Of a stretch of 37,557 bases of DNA, positions 9,081 to 17,765 are shown piece after piece. The stretch spans positions 3,004 to 40,560 of the forward strand of contig JAOADO010000008.1 of NCBI GenBank assembly GCA_026417275.1. The letters run 5' to 3'. The notes under the pieces were generated by a model. It did not search any database. It was not told the DNA's origin and saw only the letters and a program-made list of their open reading frames with translations. The first letter of the stretch is position 1, and each line of letters opens with the position of its first letter. Both the position numbers and the translations under genes were made by a program. This stretch comes from Verrucomicrobiia bacterium. GTDB lineage: Bacteria; Verrucomicrobiota; Verrucomicrobiae; Limisphaerales; JAKPVM01.

Positions 9081-11864
9081 CTACTTTTTGGCGCATTTTT
9101 TACCGCATTTTGCCATGGCTTTTTTCTCTTCAATTGCAGCATGGGCAGCGGCTAAGCGCGCAATTGGAACGCGGAACGGCGAGCATGAAACATAGTTCAT
9201 TCCTGCTCTGTGACAGAATTTGACGCTTTCAGGGTCGCCACCGTGTTCGCCGCAGATGCCGACTTTCAGTTCGGCTCTTACACTTCTGCCGCGTTCAATA
9301 CCAGTTTTGATTAATTCGCCCACACCTTCCTGGTCAATCGTCTGGAACGGATCGTCCTTAAGAATCTTGTTGTTCAGATAATCCGGCAAGAACGAACCAA
9401 TGTCGTCTCGGCTGAAGCCAAGACTCATCTGGGTGAGGTCGTTTGTGCCAAAACTGAAGAATTCGGCAACCTCTGCCATCTTGTTGGCAAGCAGAGCCGC
9501 GCGCGGAATCTCAATCATCGTGCCATACATAAACGGCAACTTCTTAAGATTAAACTTCTGCTTAACTTCTTCAGCAACCTTCTCGACAATCGCCTTCTGG
9601 TGAACAAGTTCCGTCGGCGCGCAGGTTACTGGAATCATAATTTCAGGCATAGCTTTCTTGCCAGCCTGAATCAATTCAGCCGCCGCTTCGAGAATGGCGC
9701 GAACTTGCATCTCTGTAATTTCAGGATATGTGATGCCAAGTCGAACACCTCTGTGCCCTAACATCGGGTTATTTTCTCTCAAACCATCGGCGCGCTTTTT
9801 AAGTTCAACAATGTCCACACCCAGTTCCTGCGCCAGCGCGGCAAGCTTTGCTTCATCGTGCGGAACAAACTCATGGAGAGGCGGATCAAGCAGACGGATT
9901 GTGACCGGTCTGCCTTCCATGACTTCCAGAGTGGCTTTAACATCGTTCTTAACAAATGGGAAGAGTTCATCAAGTGCTTTGCGGCGTTCTTCGGTTGTCT
10001 TGCTAACAATCATCTTACGGAGCAAGAACAGCGGCTTTTCACTGCCTTCGCCGTAGAACATGTGCTCAGTTCTAAAGAGCCCAATACCTTCCGCTCCAAA
10101 CTTAACCGCTTGAGCCGCATCTTTCGGAGTGTCAGCATTAGTGCGAACTTTGAGCACCCGCGCTTTGTCAACAAGTTTCATCAATTCGCTCAAATGCTTA
10201 TTGTGCTCGATGTCAACATCAACAAGAGGCAGTTTACCAAGATAAACCAACCCTTTTGTACCATTGAGGCTTATCCATTCGCCTTCTTTAACAACAACAT
10301 CGCCTTTCTTGGTTTTGAAGGACTTATTATCGTCCGCAATCTCTATATCACTGCAACCGACAATACAGCATTTGCCCCAACCGCGGGCAACAAGCGCTGC
10401 ATGCGATGTCATACCGCCTTTAGAGGTCAGAATCGCCTGCGCCTTATGCATACCATCCACGTCCTCGGGCGATGTCTCTTCCCGAACGAGCACCACTTTT
10501 TCTCCGCGCGCCGCCCATTCAACGGCATCTTTTGAAGTAAAGACAACGCGTCCAACTGCTCCACCCGGACCAGCAGGCAAACCTTTCGCAATCGGGTGCG
10601 TGGCAATCTCAGCCTTCGGGTCAAGCATCGGAAGCAACAATTCAATCAATTGATTCGGCGCCACGCGCAACACCGCTGTGTCGGCGTCAATCAATTTCTC
10701 TTTGTACATGTCCACAGCTATTCTCACCGCCGCTGTGCCGTTGCGTTTGCCAACGCGGCACTGGAGCATATAGAGTTTACCATTCTCGATTGTAAACTCG
10801 ATGTCGAGCATGTCTTTGTAGTGTTTCTCGAGCCGTTTGCGAATGTCATCGAGCTCCCTGTAAATCTTTGGCATAATCTGCTTGAGCGTCGGCAAATGAC
10901 GGCTCTGGTCGTTGGCGGATTCATCGTTGATTGGAGCAGGCGTGCGAATACCGGCAACAACGTCTTCGCCCTGCGCGTTCACGAGATATTCGCCGTAGAA
11001 GATTGGTTCGCCGGTTGCAGGATTTCTTGTAAATCCAACACCTGTAGCACTGCCTTCGCCCATGTTACCGAATACCATGGACTGAACATTGACCGCTGTG
11101 CCCCATTCATCGGGTATTTTTTCAATACGCCGATATTCAACAGCGCGTTTGCCGTTCCAGCTAAGGAACACTGCGCCAATTGCTCCCCACAACTGCTCCT
11201 GCGGGTCATCAGGGAATGGCTTGCCAAGAACTTCTTTTACCTTAGCCTTGAATTCTTCTACAAGCGCCTTCAGGTCGTCCACCGTCAAATCCGTATCGGC
11301 TTTATAACCCTTCTCATGCTTAACTTCCTCCAGACGTTCATCAAGAATCTTTCGGATGCCCTTGCCATCTTTTGGTTCAACCCCAGCCGCCTTTTCCATC
11401 ACAACGTCCGAGTACATCATGATTAAACGGCGATACGCGTCATAAGCAAAGCGTTCATTGCCGCCAGATTGTTTAATGAGCCCATTGATTGTCTTTGAGG
11501 TCAAACCGACATTGAGAACAGTTTCCATCATGCCTGGCATCGAGCGGCGCGCGCCAGAGCGAACGGAAACAAGCAATGGATTCTCTGCATCTCCAAATTT
11601 TCTTCCTAAAAGTTTTTCTATCTTCGCCACCGCGGCATCCACCTGTGCCTTCAATTCGGAAGGATATTTCCTGCCATGCTTGTAGAAGTAGGTGCAGACT
11701 TCAGTGGTAATCGTAAAACCTGGTGGCACTGGAAGCTTAAGGTCTGGATGCCCCGCCATTTCGGCAAGGTTTGCTCCCTTGCCGCCGAGGAGTTCTTTCA
11801 TTGACTCATTGCCGTCGGCTTTGCCGCCGCCAAAAAAGTAAACGTATTTCGGTGTCTTTGCCAT
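9081..11864 (-). CDS. ppdK: Pyruvate, phosphate dikinase
   Basis: Interconverts pyruvate, ATP and phosphate with phosphoenolpyruvate, AMP and pyrophosphate in the cytosol, linking pyruvate and PEP pools. The 927 residues start YVYFFGGGKADGN and show the family order: an ATP-grasp domain with LLGGKGANLAEMA and SVRSGARRSMPGMM; the swivelling His domain, with GGMTSHAALVARGWGK holding the phosphorylated histidine; and a PEP-binding barrel with GIGLFRTEHMF, the MIEIPRAALLA and SFGTNDLTQM blocks and ICGEHGGDP with the catalytic cysteine. Usual length is about 880-910. The extra C-terminus is a short Lys/Cys tail (CGKKCAKK). It stands alone between terminators and AT-rich spacers. Near enolase it fits PEP-centred metabolism. 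Upstream SD is weak (GAAAGAGCG). Confidence 0.97.
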   Translation of the reverse strand: MAKTPKYVYFFGGGKADGNESMKELLGGKGANLAEMAGHPDLKLPVPPGFTITTEVCTYFYKHGRKYPSELKAQVDAAVAKIEKLLGRKFGDAENPLLVSVRSGARRSMPGMMETVLNVGLTSKTINGLIKQSGGNERFAYDAYRRLIMMYSDVVMEKAAGVEPKDGKGIRKILDERLEEVKHEKGYKADTDLTVDDLKALVEEFKAKVKEVLGKPFPDDPQEQLWGAIGAVFLSWNGKRAVEYRRIEKIPDEWGTAVNVQSMVFGNMGEGSATGVGFTRNPATGEPIFYGEYLVNAQGEDVVAGIRTPAPINDESANDQSRHLPTLKQIMPKIYRELDDIRKRLEKHYKDMLDIEFTIENGKLYMLQCRVGKRNGTAAVRIAVDMYKEKLIDADTAVLRVAPNQLIELLLPMLDPKAEIATHPIAKGLPAGPGGAVGRVVFTSKDAVEWAARGEKVVLVREETSPEDVDGMHKAQAILTSKGGMTSHAALVARGWGKCCIVGCSDIEIADDNKSFKTKKGDVVVKEGEWISLNGTKGLVYLGKLPLVDVDIEHNKHLSELMKLVDKARVLKVRTNADTPKDAAQAVKFGAEGIGLFRTEHMFYGEGSEKPLFLLRKMIVSKTTEERRKALDELFPFVKNDVKATLEVMEGRPVTIRLLDPPLHEFVPHDEAKLAALAQELGVDIVELKKRADGLRENNPMLGHRGVRLGITYPEITEMQVRAILEAAAELIQAGKKAMPEIMIPVTCAPTELVHQKAIVEKVAEEVKQKFNLKKLPFMYGTMIEIPRAALLANKMAEVAEFFSFGTNDLTQMSLGFSRDDIGSFLPDYLNNKILKDDPFQTIDQEGVGELIKTGIERGRSVRAELKVGICGEHGGDPESVKFCHRAGMNYVSCSPFRVPIARLAAAHAAIEEKKAMAKCGKKCAKK

Positions 11865-12013
11865 ATTTCGCTCTTTCGTTTTTATTTTTTAATAAACTTT
11901 CCCAAGTTTAAACTATAAGCATAATAAATTTAATACTTCAGTCAATTGAAGATTTAATTATTTTTAGCAGTTTAACGATTCGTAACATTAAAAATTCACA
12001 TCGATATACCGCC

Positions 12014-13849
12014 TCACTGCACCCATCTCTCCTTATCCGATAAAAACAACTGTTCAGGGAAAAAGCCTGTCGGCGCTTTTTGAAGCGGAAAACCGGTTGG
12101 AATCTCGCGTTTTAACAATAAATCAAGTATGAACATCCCCCATCCTTCATATTCACCTCTCACCCAATCCGATAAAAACCTTCCGTCGAGAGTCATCGAC
12201 GTTAAATATAACCCGTGAATCAACCTCTGAGCATTGATTGCTTCATACTCTTTGTCTGAATTGGATGTCATCCACACGGATGGACGGTTTCCATACCATG
12301 CCACAGCCCATGGAATGTCACTCATCACAAGTTCGTTTCTTTCCATCCATGTTCCAATCTCGTAAATCCGCGGCGGATAATATGGCGGATACGCAACCGG
12401 ATGAACTGGTTTGAACAACAACGCTATCAACAATGGAAAACTCATAACAAACGCAAACAATCCTATGAAAATCGACCTTAACTCCGGCACATTCGCGCGC
12501 ACCTGTTCAAGCAACATGTAAAACAGCGAACAGCCAAACATGAAAACAAGCGGAGCAAGCAGGACAAGAATGTTTTCTGAGTTAACCTCCGGAGAATTGA
12601 CGCTCAGATGAGTTTTCCCAAGCGCCTGAACAACAACAAAACACAGAATGGAAAGAACGGTAAAATGCCTTAACCGACGCAGGACAACATTTTTGAACGG
12701 AAATAACAACCCAACAATGAAGAACGCACCTACCCAGCTCCCGCCAAAAAACGGCAAATCAGTCTTTATTATTTGCCCAAGGTTAGTCCAGAGCTTTTCA
12801 GGAACATCGGTTGGTTGAACTTTGGTAAAATCCGGATTTAATGAGCGCTGGAGAAGCGAACCCTGAAAAATAGACGTCCCTTCGTAAACCGCATAAGTTG
12901 CAGAACCAAATGGGGCACCGGTTAATTCGTAATTCCGATAAATCCACGGACCAGTTACTGCAGAAAAACCAATGAGAAATAGAACACAAAGCAAACCACG
13001 GCGTGGTCCAGAGTACAAACCAATGAAAAAAAGAGCAGGAATCACGACAACGGCAAACCTGTAAAGCGTTAATGTTCCGACACCAGCAATAACACCGGCA
13101 ATCAACGCAAGAAACACCATTCGTATTGGATTCCACAGCCCCTCCCCACCTCCCTTTTCTATCATCACAAGACACCAGATAAAAAGCAGAAATATTGACA
13201 TTAGCAAAACGATTGGCAATCCAGAAACAGTAAATCGCCACAACAATTCCGAACCAAGCATCACAACAACAGTGAGCCATCCAACCGACTCTTCAAATAA
13301 CCGTGTGGCGAGAGAAAATGTCATCCATACAGCAAAGAAGAATAAAATCTGATTAAATATTGCAATCAATAACTCGGGCTGATAGCGAAGGAATTTTGTT
13401 TCCAGATTTATAGTAAAATCAAACGGCAAGACACTCATAAGCCACGACAAAATAACAGGATAAACCGGCGGGTTAGAAACATCTGGTTGCGGAGAATTAA
13501 GATTTACAGATTTTAGAATCCTGTCAACCTTCTGTTGTTGTTCAATCGTCCACAGGGCACGGTTTTCAGGATACGTTTTTAATAATTCTTCCAACTTATG
13601 ATTTGCCCTTTTATTCAAAAGATACACATTGAACGGACGAATAAACTGGGTAGTGTAACCTTTGCCTTCGGAAATGTTTCTTGCCAGTTGAGCGTTATCC
13701 ATCGCCTCTTCAATGTGAAAATTCCTATATCCGCGCAAATCATACCACGTGGTAACTCCAACAACGGCAAGAAACAAAAGGAGTACCTTTAAAAAACGCG
13801 CCCCTTTTCCAGCTACAACGCTATATATAATGTCCTGTAATGTTGGCAT
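12014..13849 (-). CDS. Polytopic membrane protein, GT-C glycosyltransferase-like
   Basis: A 611-residue inner-membrane protein. It has an N-terminal membrane helix (about 20-36), then a long loop with FHIEEAMDNAQLARNISEG, whose acidic residues and position resemble the first periplasmic loop of ArnT/PMT-type (GT39/GT83) enzymes. About ten further hydrophobic segments follow between 155 and 480, then a soluble C-terminal domain (from about 490) with WMERNELVMSDIPWAVAWYG, like the predicted periplasmic domain of such transferases. These enzymes use lipid-linked sugars to glycosylate lipids or proteins. No catalytic proof is possible by eye, so the family call is tentative. It sits alone, 129 bases from the TPM gene upstream and 149 from ppdK downstream. 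Confidence 0.65.
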   Translation of the reverse strand: MPTLQDIIYSVVAGKGARFLKVLLLFLAVVGVTTWYDLRGYRNFHIEEAMDNAQLARNISEGKGYTTQFIRPFNVYLLNKRANHKLEELLKTYPENRALWTIEQQQKVDRILKSVNLNSPQPDVSNPPVYPVILSWLMSVLPFDFTINLETKFLRYQPELLIAIFNQILFFFAVWMTFSLATRLFEESVGWLTVVVMLGSELLWRFTVSGLPIVLLMSIFLLFIWCLVMIEKGGGEGLWNPIRMVFLALIAGVIAGVGTLTLYRFAVVVIPALFFIGLYSGPRRGLLCVLFLIGFSAVTGPWIYRNYELTGAPFGSATYAVYEGTSIFQGSLLQRSLNPDFTKVQPTDVPEKLWTNLGQIIKTDLPFFGGSWVGAFFIVGLLFPFKNVVLRRLRHFTVLSILCFVVVQALGKTHLSVNSPEVNSENILVLLAPLVFMFGCSLFYMLLEQVRANVPELRSIFIGLFAFVMSFPLLIALLFKPVHPVAYPPYYPPRIYEIGTWMERNELVMSDIPWAVAWYGNRPSVWMTSNSDKEYEAINAQRLIHGLYLTSMTLDGRFLSDWVRGEYEGWGMFILDLLLKREIPTGFPLQKAPTGFFPEQLFLSDKERWVQ

Positions 13850-13978
13850 GACAATAAACCTTTATTTCCAAAACGTTAAAAGCCAGAATAATATTATTTT
13901 AGCAAAATTGTAAACTTTAAACGAGTAAGAGAAAACAATTCAATCCCAGAATCGCCATCCTTGACTCAATTTTGATAA

Positions 13979-14413
13979 CTATCGCACAATCACCTCATCC
14001 GAAAGTTCATTTGTGTCGTCGGGTTTTTTCGGAAAATGTTCGACTAAAATTAAACCAATCTTCTTCACGGCAGTCACAATCGCTTCTGTGAATTTTTCTT
14101 CTTTAAGCAGGGGTGTCATATGGTCAACTATTCCTTGCCAGAAGTCTGTTCCGCATTTTTCATGAACCGCGAAATCTCCCCATACAGCGAACTTGCGGCT
14201 CTCCGGGGCAAACAGGATAAGGACGCCGTTGCGGTCGCGAGTTTCATGCATTTTAAGATTGGCGAATTCTTTCTCTGCTTCGGCAAGCGGGTCTTCCACT
14301 TTTTTTGTTGTTACAAGTACGCGGATTTCGCCCGAGGACTTCTTTTCAGCCTCAGCAATTGCCTGTTTTATCTTTTCAAGGTCAATCTGTTTTATAAAGT
14401 CTCTGGTTTTCAT
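13979..14413 (-). CDS. TPM-domain protein, cytosolic form
   Basis: A 144-residue TPM (repair/phosphatase-like) domain protein without signal peptide or membrane helix. Visible features include SSGEIRVLVTT (26-36), RDRNGVLILFAPESRKFAVWGD (split here as RNGVLILFAPESRKFAVW), and a C-terminal helical stretch. It is closely spaced (11 bases) behind the longer TPM gene and so forms the last gene of lemA-TPM-TPM. Such trios are found in many bacteria; their biochemical role is poorly known, and a phosphatase activity has been reported only for some plant relatives. The second TPM domain seems to be the intracellular counterpart of the exported one. Confidence 0.85.
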   Translation of the reverse strand: MKTRDFIKQIDLEKIKQAIAEAEKKSSGEIRVLVTTKKVEDPLAEAEKEFANLKMHETRDRNGVLILFAPESRKFAVWGDFAVHEKCGTDFWQGIVDHMTPLLKEEKFTEAIVTAVKKIGLILVEHFPKKPDDTNELSDEVIVR

Positions 14414-14424
14414 TCATCCTAATT

Positions 14425-15183
14425 TCACCATCCGCCGCTTGCGCCGCCACCACCGGAGCGTCCACCGCCGCCAGACCAGCCTCCACCGCCAGACCAACCA
14501 CCGCCTCCCGTCCATATACTGCCGCCGTAGTAACCAGTTCGATACCTCTGAACCCCGCTCCCGGTGTAAACATATCTGCCTCGGCGAATAATCATTAGAA
14601 TCATGATTATTGCGATTACAAAAGCCACCAGCGGAGGCAAAAACACCGCTAGGGGCGGGGCTTGTTGTGCGTGCGATTTGTATTCACCACCAATTGCCAA
14701 TATTATTCCCTGAATTCCAGCTTTTATTCCGCCGTAATAATCCATAGCGCGAAAACGAGGGGCAATCCTTTCGCTGATAATCCTTTTTGCGAGCGCATCG
14801 GGCAACACACCTTCCAGACCGTATCCGACTTCAATCCTGATCTTCCTATCTTTTATAAAAATTAGCATCAGAACGCCATTATTCTGTTTCTTTTGCCCCA
14901 CACCCCATGCGTTGAAAACACGGTTTGCATAATCTTCGAGCGCCTCTCCTTCCGGCAAGTGGTCATATACGGCAACAACAACCTGACACGAGGAGGTCCG
15001 CTCAAATTCGGTCAGGATTCTATTAATATCCTGAGCCGCGGTCTTCGAGACGATGCCAACATAATCCGCGAACGGCTGTGTTGGGGGAGAAGGTAGAGAT
15101 GCGCCTGCCGCAAAAAATGTTTGCGACACCAGACAAATCGACAGCCAGAGCGTAAATTGTGAAATCACGCGCGTACCGCTCAT
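14425..15183 (-). CDS. TPM-domain protein with signal peptide, membrane anchor and Gly/Trp-rich tail (YgcG-like)
   Basis: A 252-residue exported TPM protein. Residues 1-28 form a signal peptide (hydrophobic LWLSICLVSQTFFAAGASL). The TPM domain runs from about 35 to 160, with VVVAVYDHLPEGEALEDY, NNGVLMLIFIKDRKIRIEVG and GLEGVLPDALAKRI. A membrane helix at about 180-200 (VAFVIAIIMILMII) anchors it. The tail (about 220-252) is made of repeats of the type GGGGWSGGGG. The start ATG overlaps the lemA stop (ATGA), so the genes are translationally coupled. It matches the YgcG family usually found beside LemA. Function unknown; an envelope or membrane-stress role is only inference. Confidence 0.88.
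   Translation of the reverse strand: MSGTRVISQFTLWLSICLVSQTFFAAGASLPSPPTQPFADYVGIVSKTAAQDINRILTEFERTSSCQVVVAVYDHLPEGEALEDYANRVFNAWGVGQKKQNNGVLMLIFIKDRKIRIEVGYGLEGVLPDALAKRIISERIAPRFRAMDYYGGIKAGIQGIILAIGGEYKSHAQQAPPLAVFLPPLVAFVIAIIMILMIIRRGRYVYTGSGVQRYRTGYYGGSIWTGGGGWSGGGGWSGGGGRSGGGGASGGW
14440..14515. repeat. Low-complexity Gly/Ser/Trp coding repeat
   Basis: Tandem imperfect copies of a unit like CCACCGCCAGACCA lie in the 3' end of the exported TPM gene and encode its GGGGWSGGGG-type tail. The units stay in frame. This is a coding low-complexity tract, not an independent element. Confidence 0.75.
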
Positions 15184-15803
15184 TTACTCGTTTTTGACGG
15201 GTGCTTTGACGGAAAATCAAACTCTACTGCTGGCGGCTTTTCTGCGCCAGCAGTAGCTTCAAAGTATGCCTTTGGCTGAAATCCGAGCGCATTTGCCACA
15301 AACACCCACGGAATGCTCTTAATCGCCGTGTTGTAAGCACGGACAGACTCATTATAGTCGCGCCGGGCTACAGCGATTCGGTTTTCCGTCCCCTCAAGTT
15401 GAGCCTGAAGGTCGCGGAAGTTTTGCGTCGCCTTAATATCCGGATACTTTTCTACAACAACAAGCAGTCGAGAAAGCGCAGACGATAGTTGCGCCTGCAC
15501 CTGGTCAAACTGTCTCAACTTTTCCTGGTCTGTAGGCGCATCGGGCAGATTCATTTGTCCCACACGCGAGCGTGCCTCCACAACTTCGTTCAGCACAGTT
15601 CTTTCAAAATTTGCCGCCCCACTGACGGTTTTGACAAGATTCGGTATCAAATCCGCCCTTCTCTGGTAACTGTTCTGAACCTGCGCCCACGCGGATTGAG
15701 CGGATTGTTCAAGACCTACTAACCGATTGTATCCGGCGCATCCGCCAATAAGAACAAGCGCAATCGCCGCAATAATAACTCCAAGCCAAACATTTCCCTT
15801 CAT
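15180..15803 (-). CDS. lemA: LemA family lipoprotein-like protein
   Basis: LemA proteins are membrane-anchored coiled-helical proteins of uncertain role, usually with TPM/YgcG partners. From the ATG at 15803 the protein has 207 residues. It begins MKGNVWLGVIIAAIALVLIGGC, a short hydrophobic signal ending in a lipobox-like LIGGC, followed by the LemA pattern YNRLVGLEQ, AWAQVQNSYQRRADLIPNLV, YPDIKATQNFRDLQAQLEGT and ENRIAVARRDYNESVRAYN. I prefer this start over one 14 codons upstream because it puts the charged residues directly before the hydrophobic segment. Its stop overlaps the following TPM start by four bases, so the set is a compact operon. Confidence 0.93.
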   Translation of the reverse strand: MKGNVWLGVIIAAIALVLIGGCAGYNRLVGLEQSAQSAWAQVQNSYQRRADLIPNLVKTVSGAANFERTVLNEVVEARSRVGQMNLPDAPTDQEKLRQFDQVQAQLSSALSRLLVVVEKYPDIKATQNFRDLQAQLEGTENRIAVARRDYNESVRAYNTAIKSIPWVFVANALGFQPKAYFEATAGAEKPPAVEFDFPSKHPSKTSK

Positions 15804-15865
15804 ATAAATAAGGATATCCTTTAAACTCCGCAAGTAAAGCCGCAAAACCTTGATAACATCTGAGT

Positions 15866-16987
15866 TTATTTCTTATCGATTGATTCTCTCTTCTTAATTT
15901 CCTCAATCGCCCAGCGAGCATGCTCATTTATTAGTGAATCATTGCGGCTCTGAATATCTTCGAGGATTTTTATCGCAGATGGATTGCCCCTGTTCCCTAA
16001 AACCACGCATGCATTGCGACAAAGCCGTTTCAAACCAAGCCTCTCTATTGGCGTTCCGCCAAAGACTCTTTTGAATTCAGCATTATCCATCTTAAAAATG
16101 CTGAAAACATCCATTTCAATAGGGAAACGTTTAATCTCGTGTCTAATCATATTTCCCTCTTGAGCAAACCTGTTCCATGGACAGACCTCAAGACAATCAT
16201 CGCATCCAAAAAGATGGCACCCAATTTTATGGCGAACTCCAACTGGTATAACCCCTTTATGTTCAATGGTTAAATATGATATACAACGGCATGAATCCAG
16301 CATAAAGGGGGCAACAATTGCCCTCGTGGGACAGGCGTCAATGCATCTTCTGCATTTGCCGCAATAGTTTTTTTCTGCCGCATCTGGTTCAACATCAATT
16401 GTTGTTATGATTTCTCCTAATAATAACCAGTTGCCAAACTTTTTACTGATTAAATTTGTGTGTTTGCCAACAAACCCAATGCCCGATTTCTGTCCGAATT
16501 CTCTTTCAAGCACAGGACCCGTGTCCACATAACACAAAGCCTTCTCGCCAGGATAATTTTTCAGAATAAATTCGGAGAGCAATTCGAGTTTTCCATTTAT
16601 AACATAATGGTAATCAATGAATTGCGAGTATCTGGAAATTTTGCCAAAATACTTATTCTCTGCCAGAGCATCCTGTGAAGCCGATACCTCTTTTTTATCC
16701 AGATAATAAGACGCGCCAACAGATATGACGGTTCTTGCGTTTTCAAGAACAAGCGCCGGATTGAGACGCTTTTCCAGCGTCCGTTTCATCCAACCCATTT
16801 CAGCGTGGTAGCCGCTGTCAATCCATCTTTTCAGAAACTCTTCACGCACAGTGGGTTCTGCCTTTGAAAATCCACATAAGTCAAACCCAAGTTCAAACGC
16901 GAATTGCCGTATTTTATCTTTCACGAATAGTTCTTTTAGCCTTTGCGCGAGCAGTTCTAAAATGCGAAACAATTTTTTGAGCCACAT
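15866..16987 (-). CDS. queG: Epoxyqueuosine reductase
   Basis: Last step of queuosine tRNA modification: reduction of epoxyqueuosine using cobalamin and two [4Fe-4S] clusters. In 373 residues it shows LGFDLCGF (33-40), VDTGPVLER (154-162) with the catalytic Asp155, and two clusters of cysteines: Cys209/212/215/219 (CGKCRRCIDACP) and Cys257/262/265/269 (CHLFGCDDCLEVCP). A HEAT-like end begins near GNRGNPSAIKILEDI. The start is uncertain. The ATG at 16987 overlaps aroK by 74 bases; a GTG at 16922-16924 would give 352 residues and an 11-base overlap, with the usual distance to LGFD. The GTG has no strong ribosome-binding site. It lies between aroK and lemA on the same strand. Confidence 0.92.
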   Translation of the reverse strand: MWLKKLFRILELLAQRLKELFVKDKIRQFAFELGFDLCGFSKAEPTVREEFLKRWIDSGYHAEMGWMKRTLEKRLNPALVLENARTVISVGASYYLDKKEVSASQDALAENKYFGKISRYSQFIDYHYVINGKLELLSEFILKNYPGEKALCYVDTGPVLEREFGQKSGIGFVGKHTNLISKKFGNWLLLGEIITTIDVEPDAAEKNYCGKCRRCIDACPTRAIVAPFMLDSCRCISYLTIEHKGVIPVGVRHKIGCHLFGCDDCLEVCPWNRFAQEGNMIRHEIKRFPIEMDVFSIFKMDNAEFKRVFGGTPIERLGLKRLCRNACVVLGNRGNPSAIKILEDIQSRNDSLINEHARWAIEEIKKRESIDKK

Positions 16988-17480
16988 CCCGCGGCGAAAA
17001 ATAATCCGTGCTAATCAATATATCCGCTTGACGATAAACAGGTTCTCGTTTCGAGAGCAAATCCTTGATACTTGCAAGGGGGTCTGGAACGCATAAGAGT
17101 GGTCTGTGAGTCTGGGTTTTCACCCGTTCATAAATAGTTTCCGGCGACGCCCATAGACACACTATGAGAGAATGTGTTTTTATCTTCTGAAGGTTATCCA
17201 AATTAGCGCCTAAACCACCGCCTGTGGCAAAAACCATTCTCCTAAATGTGGAAAGTTCATCCACAGCCTGTCTTTCATATTCTCTGAATTTTGCCTCTCC
17301 TTCCTCTTGAAATATCTGCGAAATTTTTTTGCCGACTCGCATTTCAATCAAATGATCAGTATCCAGAAAACCATAATTCAGAAGAGAGGCAACCAAACGT
17401 CCAATAGTTGTCTTACCCGTCCCCATGAAACCAATAAGGGCAATGTTTTGAAACTGTCTTTTTTTCTGTGAATTGTCCAT
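16914..17480 (-). CDS. aroK: Shikimate kinase
   Basis: Phosphorylates shikimate at O3 with ATP in the chorismate pathway. The 188-residue protein has the P-loop GFMGTGKTT (17-25), the shikimate-binding Asp42 within FLDTDHLIEMR, Arg66 in AKFREYE, the GGG triplet at 87-89, and the lid segment THRPLL (124-129). These are the family-defining motifs and length (about 170-190). It starts the minus-strand group aroK-queG and is divergent from hdrC, sharing a 285-base spacer. Its aromatic-pathway link with trpC elsewhere in the window is functional, not an operon. Identification is secure. Confidence 0.95.
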   Translation of the reverse strand: MDNSQKKRQFQNIALIGFMGTGKTTIGRLVASLLNYGFLDTDHLIEMRVGKKISQIFQEEGEAKFREYERQAVDELSTFRRMVFATGGGLGANLDNLQKIKTHSLIVCLWASPETIYERVKTQTHRPLLCVPDPLASIKDLLSKREPVYRQADILISTDYFSPRDVAQKIVSHFRTARAKAKRTIRER

Positions 17481-17611
17481 AACACAATATCAGCCCAATA
17501 AAATGAATTAAATAGTTTACAAATCTTTAATTCAAATTAAAACTGAGTAGTTTTAACAAAAATTTAAATTTTCAATTCAAACACTCTGTAACCATCCATT
17601 AGAATTTCCGA

Positions 17612-17617
17612 TATAAT
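17612..17617 (+). promoter_or_regulatory. Candidate -10 box for hdrCBA
   Basis: A perfect TATAAT stands in the divergent aroK/hdrC spacer. Transcription from it would give a leader of about 140 bases ahead of hdrC, including the two hairpins below. No good -35 is seen at 16-18 bases (TAACCA-like), so an activator or an extended element may be needed. Confidence 0.4.
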
Positions 17618-17690
17618 TAATAGTAGAAAAAAAAGTATTGCTAATACCCCATGAATTTGATAAAAAGCGGCATCTCATTTTTGGGGAAAT

Positions 17691-17765
17691 AGGGCTGATG
17701 CACAAGCTGTATAGTGTCGTCAGCAAGACCAAGAAACTACCAAAAAGGTAGAGCAGGGGATTTTT
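17691..17765 (+). promoter_or_regulatory. Two-hairpin structured leader upstream of hdrC (candidate regulatory RNA)
   Basis: The first hairpin pairs GCTGATGCAC (17694-17703) with GTG-T-CGTCAGC (17714-17724), ten pairs with one wobble and one bulged T, and the loop AAGCTGTATA. A short purine-rich joint follows, then a second stem, CTACC (17737-17741) with GGTAG (17747-17751) and a five-A loop. The ribosome-binding GGGG (17756-17759) is directly behind it, six bases before the ATG at 17766. An AGGG element precedes the first stem. This layout is that of a translational riboswitch or attenuator. Words such as GGTAG, AGC and GGGG recall the c-di-GMP-I (GEMM) consensus, but the match is incomplete and I do not claim that class. 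Confidence 0.5.

Noticed and set aside
9858..11426. Long plus-strand ORFs (225 and 276 codons) opposite ppdK
   Set aside because: They are antisense shadows of a high-confidence PPDK gene; they show no family motif and arise from its codon bias.
14440..14515. Possible CRISPR-like repeat array
   Set aside because: The repeat units are short, contiguous and in frame within the exported TPM gene, encoding Gly/Trp repeats; there are no spacers.
17691..17765. Firm assignment of the hdrC leader to the c-di-GMP-I (GEMM) riboswitch
   Set aside because: Only isolated words match. The first loop and the joint between stems do not fit the consensus, so only a structured-leader call is given.
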